DNA of 15,422 nucleotides from assembly GCA_016285335.1 (NCBI GenBank), contig JAEEQO010000052.1:1-15422 (forward strand). Direction: 5' to 3'. Source of the DNA: Victivallales bacterium. Its GTDB lineage: Bacteria; Verrucomicrobiota; Lentisphaeria; Victivallales; UBA1829. Positions 1 through 6,753 of the stretch are shown here, piece by piece. The notes beneath the pieces were generated by a model. The model was not told the origin of the DNA and ran no database searches. It saw only the letters and a program-made list of their open reading frames with translations. Within the stretch, counting starts at the first letter, position 1; every line of letters starts with the position of its first letter. Position numbers and translations under genes: made by a program.

Positions 1-630
1 ACCGATCCGACCGATCCGCTCAGCCATCCGAAATACATCACGCAGGTCTATGTTTCCGCCATCAGCCAGCAGCGTTTCACCGGTCTTGAACTCGTCTCCG
101 TCGATATGACCAAGGCGGATAAGAAGGACTGGCAGGCCACGTTCAACGTCGTCCGCAACAACAGAAAGCGCTCCGAGTTCGTCCGCATCAACGTCGGCAC
201 GTTCAAGAACAACAATGTGGACTTCAGCCTCGTCGACATCGAAGTCGACGACAAGACGCAGGAACCCATCGCCTACATCCAGCGCGTCGGCAAGGTCGAA
301 CGCATCGCCTGCCGTCCCAAGCAGCCCGTCTACGACCCCATGCCCCGCGTGAGGTTCCTCAACGCCCTCTACAGCCGCACGTTCACCTCTTCGGTCGGGT
401 CCAACTTCAAGCTCGGCACCGCCAAGACCGGCGAGGAACTGTACAATGTCATTTCCGCGGATCCCACTGCGAAGACCGTCGTCGTGGAATCCGATTCCGA
501 AACGCCCGAGACCTTCACGCTCCAGCTCGCCCCGAAGGATGTGCCCGCCGCGAACACCGGTTCGTCGGCCATCCCCGGCGCTCCGCCCGTGAACACGAAG
601 GACAGCTCGCCGTTCCTCCAGAAACAGTAA
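1..630 (+). CDS. Secretin-operon accessory protein, C-terminal part (5' partial)
   Basis: The reading frame is open from base 1 to the TAA at 628-630, so the gene begins before the window; the ATG at 106 is internal. About 209 residues are visible. I do not recognise a catalytic domain. The protein looks like a small beta-rich domain: one stretch (around residues 135-165, 'FKLGTAKTGEELYNVI' followed by 'KTVVVES') resembles the short beta modules of pilus or secretion proteins that bind a secretin. The last 30 residues are Pro/Ala/Ser-rich and probably disordered. It lies 59 bases upstream of the first secretin on the same strand, the position that PilP/GspC-type proteins usually take before pilQ/gspD. 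A PilP-like or Amuc_1101-like inner-membrane partner of the secretin is therefore my best guess. That role rests on position and general character only; the coding call itself is firm. Confidence 0.75.
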   Translation, partial: TDPTDPLSHPKYITQVYVSAISQQRFTGLELVSVDMTKADKKDWQATFNVVRNNRKRSEFVRINVGTFKNNNVDFSLVDIEVDDKTQEPIAYIQRVGKVERIACRPKQPVYDPMPRVRFLNALYSRTFTSSVGSNFKLGTAKTGEELYNVISADPTAKTVVVESDSETPETFTLQLAPKDVPAANTGSSAIPGAPPVNTKDSSPFLQKQ

Positions 631-677
631 CCCCCGCCCTGAAACGCAAACAATTTTTTGTTCAAAATAAAACAACC

Positions 678-682
678 AAGGA
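678..682 (+). promoter_or_regulatory. Ribosome binding site of the first secretin
   Basis: AAGGA lies 7 bases before the ATG at 690 and supports that start over the in-frame ATG at 696. The 59-base gap 631-689 is AT-rich (including an AACAA/TTGTT hairpin with no GC pairs) but shows no convincing promoter, so cotranscription with the upstream gene is likely. Confidence 0.6.
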
Positions 683-689
683 TGAGACA

Positions 690-3371
690 ATGAAGATGAG
701 ACCCCATTGTTTTCTTCGCCCGATCCTCCGGCCCGTTGCGGTGTTCGCGATCGCGTTCGGCGTGTCGTCCCTGATGCTTTCCGCTCAGGAAGAAGACGCG
801 GCGCCGGATGTCGACGAGGCTGTGACGGAAGCTGTCGAGGTGACAGAATCCGACTCTGAAGAGGCGGTCGAAGCCGAAGACGGCGAAACCGCCGAAGAAG
901 CGGCCGAAGCCGAAGACGGCGAAGCCGCTGAAGAAGCCGAAGAAGAGGAGCCCGTGCTTGAGGGCGACGAGCTGGAAGTCACTTCCTCCGTGGAAGAAGA
1001 CCTGCTCTCGAACGAAGGCCTGATCAACGAACTTCTCGCGACGGCCATCACCCGTACGGGCGAAAAACAGTTCAATGAGGCGTTCAGCCTTTTCGACACC
1101 GCCAAGGCCGAGATCGAAAAGTGCGAAGCCACTCCCGCCAAGGCCGTCTATCTCGACCGTCTCGCCTCGGAACGCAAAAAAGCCCAGATCCTCTACGGCG
1201 AAGAGATCCTTGAAAAGTGCGAGAAGGATTTCAACAAGCTCCTTCTCCTCGCCGAGACCAAGCACACGGACGAGATCATCGACAACGGCCAGAAGCTCCT
1301 CAAGGACCTGATCTGCGCCAACGTCGTGTACTACCTCGGCATTCCTCCCGGAATCGACGAGGAAGGAAACTACGTCACTCCTTCCTACGACAATGGAGAC
1401 CTGCAGGTCGCCATCGCGAACGACCCCACGCCCAAGAAGGAAGGCAAGTTCGCCGACCGCGTCGCCTCGATGACCAAGACGACCCAGGAGCACATCGACA
1501 GCCAGAAGTACTGGGATCAGACCAGCCTCGACGCCGTCGATCCGCGCTACAATGAACGCCAGCGCGAAATCGACCTCCTCTACCGTGCCGGCGAGTTCCT
1601 CTACCAGAAAGACCAGTGGGACGATGCCCGCGACAAAATGGAGCAGATCCTCGTGAAGGATCCCTACAACGAACGCGCCATGACGCTGCTGGAAAAGATC
1701 TACCGCAGACTCTACGCCATCGCCGACGTCCGTTCCTACAATGAATTCCTCCGCGAGCAGGCGCAGTCCGACTGGAGCTGGGTCGAGAGCATTCCCGACG
1801 TCCGCAACATCGTCATCACCGGCGGCGCCGAAGTCTACGAGGCCGCGGGCAACGAGCTTTACACCCGCCTCAACGAGCTCATGATTGACCACATCGAGTT
1901 CGAGGAATCCGACCTCGGTTCCGCCATCACGCTCCTCCGTGCGCGCAGCAAGGACCTCGACCCGCAGGGCGAAGGCTTCAACATCATCATCCCGCAGGCT
2001 GAAAAATACGCCGATAAGCTGGTCACCCTCAACCTCGACCAGATCCCGCTGTACGAAGTCATCCGCTACATCTGCAAGATCACCGGCCTTTCCTTCCGCA
2101 TTGACGAGACCGACAAGATCATCACGATCGGTTCCGGTTCCGACGTCAGCGACATGGTCACGCGCTACATCCCGATCCGTCAGGCCACCGTCCTGCGCAT
2201 CGTCGGCAACATGCGCGCCGAAGGCATCGGCGACGGCATCACGCAGGAAGACGTTGTCGGCGCCGTCGACGCCGGATTCGCGAATGTCAGCCCCAGCACC
2301 ATCGACTCCGACCCGGACAGCATGCGCGTCACCTCCATCGCTCCGGAAACGCTGAAGACCTACTTCGTCGAAAGCGGCATCCCGTTCGAGGACGGCTCCT
2401 CCATCGCCTACGACGCCCGCGCCAACAAGCTCACGGTCGTGAACACGCCGGAAAACATCCGCCAGCTCGAATTCGCCATCCGCGACATGGATATGCAGGA
2501 CCCGCTGATCCTGATCGAATCCAAGATGGTCGAGATCAAGATGAACGACCTGGAAGAACTCGGTTTCGACTGGACGCTTTCCCACACCAACGGCGAAGGC
2601 GACCACTTCAACTTCACGTTCACCTCCCCGTCCATCAGCTCCGGCTTCTCCGACAACACGCTCGTGAACAACCTGAACCTGATCCCGAACTTCGGACCGG
2701 GCGGCAGCTGGAGCCTCTTCCTCACGATCAACGCGATCGACCGCACCGACCGCGCGGAAATCCTCTCCACGCCGAAAGTCGTGACCGTTTCCGGCCGCCA
2801 GGCGCAGGTGCAGATGGTCCGCCAGATGTACTTCCCGGAAGAATGGACCGAACCTGAGATCTCCACAAGCTGCGGATCCAGCGTTTCGTTCGAGCCGTCC
2901 TATCCCGAATTCGGTCCGGCGCGTGACATCGGTACCAGCCTCACCGTCACCCCGACGCTCCAGCCCAACAACTACACGATCCGCCTCGAGCTGAATCCTT
3001 CGGTTACCGACCTCACCGGCTGGTCCGACTACAGCTACAACTACGTGATCGGCGAGTTCTCCTCCGGCGAAGAGTATCCCATGACGCTCAAGATGCCGGA
3101 GATCTCCAACCGCGAAGTCCAGACGACCATCAAGGTCTACGACGGACAGACCGTGGTCATCGGCGGCATCCTCCGCGATACGCACGGACAGCTCAGCGAC
3201 AGATGGCCCATCTTCGCGGATATTCCGCTCATCGGCCGCCTGTTCACGGAATCCGCCTCCGAAGCCCACAAGGACAACCTCATCATCTCCGTTTCGACCC
3301 GACTCATCAGCGGTGACGGCATTCCTGTCCGAACCAATACGCAGAACGGTCTCCCGGACTTCAGACGGTAA
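690..3371 (+). CDS. Outer-membrane secretin with TPR-like and N0 domains (PilQ/GspD superfamily, PVC type)
   Basis: Predicted to form the multimeric outer-membrane channel of a type II secretion or type IV pilus-like machine. The 893-residue protein starts with a signal peptide (hydrophobic core about 16-31, likely cleavage after 'LSA' at 32). A Glu/Asp/Ala-rich linker follows (34-100) with two 12-residue repeats. A helical region contains a TPR-like unit (about 287-340, ending 'KDPYNERAMTLLEKIY'). An N0-like domain starts at about 394 ('LNELMIDHIEFEE'), and an N1-like domain leads to 'VVNTPENIRQLEFAIRDMD'. The secretin core has 'AEILSTPKVVTVSGRQAQ' at about 690 and the C-terminal signature from 816 ('VYDGQTVVIGGILRD', then 'FADIPLIGRLF'). 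It is a clear paralog of the next gene: both have 'GWSDYSY/GWTDYSY' and the same domain order. The TPR plus 'SKDLDP' N0 arrangement matches Amuc_1098-like secretins. The transported substrate and the exact system cannot be told from the sequence. Confidence 0.93.
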   Translation: MKMRPHCFLRPILRPVAVFAIAFGVSSLMLSAQEEDAAPDVDEAVTEAVEVTESDSEEAVEAEDGETAEEAAEAEDGEAAEEAEEEEPVLEGDELEVTSSVEEDLLSNEGLINELLATAITRTGEKQFNEAFSLFDTAKAEIEKCEATPAKAVYLDRLASERKKAQILYGEEILEKCEKDFNKLLLLAETKHTDEIIDNGQKLLKDLICANVVYYLGIPPGIDEEGNYVTPSYDNGDLQVAIANDPTPKKEGKFADRVASMTKTTQEHIDSQKYWDQTSLDAVDPRYNERQREIDLLYRAGEFLYQKDQWDDARDKMEQILVKDPYNERAMTLLEKIYRRLYAIADVRSYNEFLREQAQSDWSWVESIPDVRNIVITGGAEVYEAAGNELYTRLNELMIDHIEFEESDLGSAITLLRARSKDLDPQGEGFNIIIPQAEKYADKLVTLNLDQIPLYEVIRYICKITGLSFRIDETDKIITIGSGSDVSDMVTRYIPIRQATVLRIVGNMRAEGIGDGITQEDVVGAVDAGFANVSPSTIDSDPDSMRVTSIAPETLKTYFVESGIPFEDGSSIAYDARANKLTVVNTPENIRQLEFAIRDMDMQDPLILIESKMVEIKMNDLEELGFDWTLSHTNGEGDHFNFTFTSPSISSGFSDNTLVNNLNLIPNFGPGGSWSLFLTINAIDRTDRAEILSTPKVVTVSGRQAQVQMVRQMYFPEEWTEPEISTSCGSSVSFEPSYPEFGPARDIGTSLTVTPTLQPNNYTIRLELNPSVTDLTGWSDYSYNYVIGEFSSGEEYPMTLKMPEISNREVQTTIKVYDGQTVVIGGILRDTHGQLSDRWPIFADIPLIGRLFTESASEAHKDNLIISVSTRLISGDGIPVRTNTQNGLPDFRR
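870..941 (+). repeat. 36-bp in-frame direct repeat, two copies
   Basis: Two adjacent 36-base units (870-905 and 906-941), nearly identical, encode EAEDGETAEEAA and EAEDGEAAEEAE (residues 61-84) in the acidic linker of the first secretin. The unit is a multiple of three, so gain or loss of copies would keep the frame. Confidence 0.85.
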
Positions 3372-3415
3372 GGAGCAGCTGAAATGAATAAGATTAAAAG
3401 AATGACATATTTCAT

Positions 3416-3420
3416 GGAGG
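3416..3420 (+). promoter_or_regulatory. Ribosome binding site that probably decides the second secretin's start
   Basis: GGAGG sits 5 bases before the ATG at 3426. A competing in-frame ATG at 3384 also has a good site (AAGGAG at 3370-3375, overlapping the previous stop, 8-base spacing). The 42 bases between the two ATGs use codons unlike the gene (AAT, ATT, AGA, ACA, TAT), and the peptide from 3426 is a compact signal sequence. I therefore prefer 3426, but initiation at both sites is possible. Confidence 0.6.
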
Positions 3421-3425
3421 CTCCC

Positions 3426-6323
3426 ATGCACGCATTCCCCCGTTATTCCGCCATCCTCCTGGCGCTCGCGTTCTCGGTCCCTGTCGCGTTTGCGCAGGAC
3501 GTCGAGGACCTCGACATCGCCGTGGAGGAAGAAACACCCGTCGTCGAGACGGCCGGCATTGACGATGATGTCGTCGCCGATGTCGTGGCTGACGGCGTTG
3601 CCGGTACAGAAGCCGATGCCGAGGTCGTGGCCGACGCCGAAACCGAGCCGGAACCCGAGCTGACCGAGGAGGAAAAGGAACTCCTCAAGGAACAGACCGC
3701 GGCCTCCATCGAGGAACTGATCGCGCGTCAGGCGATGCAGCGCAACGCCGATGAGCTCCTGAAGAAAGCCAACTCCGCATTCGAGCACGAAGACTACGAT
3801 GTGGCGGTCGACCTCTACGTCGATGTCCTGAAGATCCTGGAATCCGACGTCGTCGACGGCGAAGTCCCGGAAACCAACAACAGGAAGATCGCCGAAGTCA
3901 AGAAGATGATCTCCCAGTCCTACTACTACTGGGCACGCAAGATCTTCAACGAGGCGGAAAAGACCGCCCAGATCGGCCTCTACGACGAAGCCATCGAAAA
4001 GTGCGAAGAAGCGATCAACGTGTATCCGCTCTCCGAGCCCATCATGCGCAAGACCATCGATGAATACAACATCATGAAGGCCTCCGCGCAGTACCACAAG
4101 GACACCTCCGCCGAGGAACTCGTCCCCGAAGCCGTGGACCGCGAGAAGCGCATCTCCATCCTGATCCGCCAGGGCCAGACGCTCTACAACACCAAGCAGT
4201 GGAACCGGGCGCAGGAGAAGTTCAACCAGGTCATCATCCTGGACCCCTACAACATCACGGCAATCGACTATCTCCGCCGCATCTACATCCATGAATCCGA
4301 GGTCGGCGACCGCCGCCGCGGCGCGGTGACGCTCGAACGTGCCGCCGAGGCCATGTGGGAAATGATCGCCCCGATCCCGACCGGTTCCGAGACCTCCGAC
4401 GACGTCGTCAACGAGGAAGTCAAGGTCAAGGAAGACAACGCCGGCACCACGCAGAAGAAGCTCAACGAGATCATCATCGATCACATCGACTTCGAAGAGG
4501 TTTCCATTACCCAGGTCGTCCAGTTCCTCAAGCACAAGAGCAAGGACCTCGACCCGGACCGCGTCGGCGTCAACTTCGTCCTCCGTTTCAACACCGATGA
4601 CGCCGCCAGACCCTCCACGCCGGCCGGCACCGACGATGAGGATGATTTCGGCGACGACGATTTCGGCGACGATGACAGCGAGGAGACCGAGGAAGACACC
4701 ACCGCCGACGAAGGCGACTTCTACTCCTACGACGACATCCCGGGCGGACCGGACGGACAGAGCGAACCTGTGCAGACCGCCGAAAACACCACGGTCACGC
4801 TCGTCGTCGAAAACGTTTCCCTGATCGACGCCATCCGCTACATCTGCAAGTCCGCGAACCTCCACTTCCGCGTCGAAAACTACGCGGTCGTGATCGCCGC
4901 CAAGGACGTTCCGCTCGACGAGTTCATTCGCAAGACGTTCCCGATCGACAAGGAGATCCTCGCCAGCAGCATCATGGGCGACCTGACCAACGACAACGTC
5001 AAGCAGTACCTGATCGACCGCGGCATCCCGTTCCCCTCCGGCGCGTCCGTCCGCTACGACGAGATGAGCAGCCGCCTGACGGTCTTCAACACGTCCGAAG
5101 CGCTCGAAAAGGTGGAAGACCTGATCGACCAGATGGACGTCTCCGATCCGCAGGTCCTGATCCAGGTCAAGTTCGTGGAAATCGAACTGAACGACCTGCA
5201 GGAACTCTCGTTCGACTATACGTTCTCCCGCATCGCCCCGACCTGGGACGAGGTCACGGCCAGCGGCATCAACCAGCTTGATCCGTCTCCCGACAACGAG
5301 GGACAGGTCGCCGACCACTCGTTCATCATGTACTACCAGAACAGCTCCGAGAGCCGCAACAGCACCCTCGCGAACGCCTGGATGACGCCTGCGATCGAAT
5401 CGCTGAACACGAAGGAAATGCAGTCGATGAACGTCGCGAAGGGCGACACTTACTACGTCCCCGGCAACCTGGAACCCGGCGAAGCCTACTATGCCGGCAT
5501 CCTCCAGAACGAAGCGGCGAAGAACTACGGCCACCACCTCACCTGGGGCCCGAACAGCCACTTCAACCGCAACGCGCAGACCAGTGCCGGCATCTACGGC
5601 GCCACGACCTCGATCCAGAACGACACCGTGTTCAACTGGTCCACTTACAATGCGGACGGCTACCAGTTCGCCGGCGGCATCCACGCCCTGGACAACGCCG
5701 ACTCGACGGAAATCCTTTCCGCGCCGCGCCTGACCACCATGAACAACCAGAACGCCGTCATCCGCATGGTCACGGAAAAGTACTACCCGACCGACTGGGA
5801 CGAGGCGGAGATCGAAACCGTCTCCACCAACGGCTCCAGCGTGCCGGTCTTCACGCCGTCCATCCCGCAGTTCGGCGGCGCTACCGAAGAAGGTATCGCG
5901 CTTCAGGTCCGTCCGCGCGTGGAAGAGGACAACTACACGATCTTCCTTGAAATGACCCCGGTCATTCAGGAATTCATCGGCTGGACCGACTACTCCTACT
6001 CCATCCCGCTGGGAGACAACGGCGAGCTCTATCCCAACACGCTGAAGATGCCGATCATCGAAGCGCGTTACCTGAACACGAACGTCATGAGCTATGACGG
6101 CGAGACCGTTGTCCTCGGCGGCGTGATCCGCGACGAGCTCTCCATGATCGAAGACCAGTACCCGATCCTCGGCGACCTGCCGCTCATCGGACGCTTCTTC
6201 CAGGGCAAGGGCAAAGGCTCCAAGAAGACCAACCTCCTGATCTTCCTGACCAGCCGCCTGATCAAGCCCGACGGATCTCCGTTCCGCGAAGACCAGAGCG
6301 GACGCGGCGTTCCCGCGATCTGA
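3426..6323 (+). CDS. Second outer-membrane secretin, paralog of the first, with acidic and gate-region insertions
   Basis: Predicted secretin of the same apparatus as the gene 54 bases upstream. From the chosen start it has 965 residues (979 from the alternative ATG at 3384). The signal peptide runs from M1 to about A23 ('SVPVAFA'). An acidic Val/Glu/Asp linker (25-90) and TPR-like repeats follow (about 109-140, 166-205, 243-277, the last ending 'ILDPYNITAIDYL'). The N0-like domain begins at about 346 ('LNEIIIDHIDFEE') and is split by an insertion at about 390-455 very rich in Asp/Glu. The N1-like segment contains 'VFNTSEALEKVEDLIDQMD'. The core carries 'ILSAPRLTTMNNQNA' at 763 and 'YDGETVVLGGVIRD' at 890, followed by 'LGDLPLIGRFF'. 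Between 'SFDYTF' and 'ILSAPR' it has about 165 residues where the neighbour has about 60, so the channel or gate region is enlarged. It may form mixed rings with the first secretin or a separate channel. The family call is firm; the division of labour is unknown. Confidence 0.92.
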   Translation: MHAFPRYSAILLALAFSVPVAFAQDVEDLDIAVEEETPVVETAGIDDDVVADVVADGVAGTEADAEVVADAETEPEPELTEEEKELLKEQTAASIEELIARQAMQRNADELLKKANSAFEHEDYDVAVDLYVDVLKILESDVVDGEVPETNNRKIAEVKKMISQSYYYWARKIFNEAEKTAQIGLYDEAIEKCEEAINVYPLSEPIMRKTIDEYNIMKASAQYHKDTSAEELVPEAVDREKRISILIRQGQTLYNTKQWNRAQEKFNQVIILDPYNITAIDYLRRIYIHESEVGDRRRGAVTLERAAEAMWEMIAPIPTGSETSDDVVNEEVKVKEDNAGTTQKKLNEIIIDHIDFEEVSITQVVQFLKHKSKDLDPDRVGVNFVLRFNTDDAARPSTPAGTDDEDDFGDDDFGDDDSEETEEDTTADEGDFYSYDDIPGGPDGQSEPVQTAENTTVTLVVENVSLIDAIRYICKSANLHFRVENYAVVIAAKDVPLDEFIRKTFPIDKEILASSIMGDLTNDNVKQYLIDRGIPFPSGASVRYDEMSSRLTVFNTSEALEKVEDLIDQMDVSDPQVLIQVKFVEIELNDLQELSFDYTFSRIAPTWDEVTASGINQLDPSPDNEGQVADHSFIMYYQNSSESRNSTLANAWMTPAIESLNTKEMQSMNVAKGDTYYVPGNLEPGEAYYAGILQNEAAKNYGHHLTWGPNSHFNRNAQTSAGIYGATTSIQNDTVFNWSTYNADGYQFAGGIHALDNADSTEILSAPRLTTMNNQNAVIRMVTEKYYPTDWDEAEIETVSTNGSSVPVFTPSIPQFGGATEEGIALQVRPRVEEDNYTIFLEMTPVIQEFIGWTDYSYSIPLGDNGELYPNTLKMPIIEARYLNTNVMSYDGETVVLGGVIRDELSMIEDQYPILGDLPLIGRFFQGKGKGSKKTNLLIFLTSRLIKPDGSPFREDQSGRGVPAI
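4644..4673 (+). repeat. 15-bp in-frame repeat encoding DFGDD twice
   Basis: Two adjacent 15-base units (4644-4658, 4659-4673) encode DFGDD-DFGDD inside the acidic insertion of the second secretin's N0-like domain. Such an Asp cluster could bind calcium, but no canonical calcium-binding repeat is evident. Confidence 0.7.
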
Positions 6324-6348
6324 TCGCAGGTCCCATCGGAAATCCCGG

Positions 6349-6383
6349 CCCGGAACTTTTCAAAGGTTCCGGGTCTTTTTTTT
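6349..6383 (+). terminator. Intrinsic terminator of the secretin operon
   Basis: Stem CCCGGAAC (6349-6356) pairs with GTTCCGGG (6366-6373). The stem can extend inwards by T-G, T-A and T-A pairs to leave a loop of about 3 bases. After TC, eight T residues follow (6376-6383). It begins 25 bases after the stop codon of the second secretin, the expected place for the end of a plus-strand operon. Confidence 0.9.
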
Positions 6384-6384
6384 G

Positions 6385-6429
6385 GGGAAAAAAAGACCGT
6401 CTTCGGCTTTTAATGCCGGGACGGTCTTT
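6385..6429 (-). terminator. Intrinsic terminator for the leftward operon
   Basis: The perfect 10-bp inverted repeat AAAGACCGTC (6392-6401) / GACGGTCTTT (6420-6429) encloses an inner CGGC/GCCG stem. Read leftwards, the hairpin is followed by a T run (complement of A 6388-6394) and then CCC. It ends transcription arriving from the minus-strand genes about 325 bases away. Together with 6349-6383 it forms a back-to-back pair insulating two convergent operons. Confidence 0.85.
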
Positions 6430-6753
6430 CCGATACGAACAGGGCGTGGAAGTCCCCAGCGTGCACGGTTACCCATAGCGACAGGGACATTCATGTTTCA
6501 ATCCATGGGGGATGGGGATTCCCCCAACAATGACCGGAAGCGCTTTTCTGCGGATCCGTATATTTCGATTCAAGGGAGGATGGGGTGCCGCCCCCCCCAG
6601 GTGACATCCCGGTTCTCTGCACATCCATGCATTGTGCTGGACTGTTCCCCGTTCGGGAAAAGGCGGGAAAGCTGTCCGGCAGGCCGGCCTCCCGGAGAAT
6701 GCGATGCGTCAGGTCCCGGGTCCCGCGGTGGTCTGGCCTGGCAAAAGCGGGAG
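6430..6753. other. Non-coding 3' flank with many small inverted repeats
   Basis: I see no credible gene in these 324 bases. The reading frames that cross them extend from, or overlap, the gene at 6754 and have no ribosome binding site or recognisable content. The stretch is probably the 3' untranslated region of the leftward operon. It contains G/C homopolymer runs (a C run at about 6592-6599) and several short palindromes: GGGGGA/TCCCCC near 6510-6527, GCACA/TGTGC at 6619-6637, TTCCC/GGGAA near 6645-6660, and CCGGC-AG-GCCGG near 6678-6690. A structured small RNA or the remnant of a lost gene is possible but not shown. Confidence 0.4.

Noticed and set aside
631..689. Possible promoter or terminator between the first two genes
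   Set aside because: AT-rich with an AACAA/TTGTT hairpin, but no GC stem and no paired -35/-10 elements; cotranscription is simpler.
369..5684. A 1771-codon open frame on the minus strand through both secretin genes
   Set aside because: It is antisense to two well-recognised secretins and has a low-complexity Val/Asp/Gly/Arg-rich composition. It has no ribosome site and arises from C-ending codon preference on the plus strand, which removes antisense stops.
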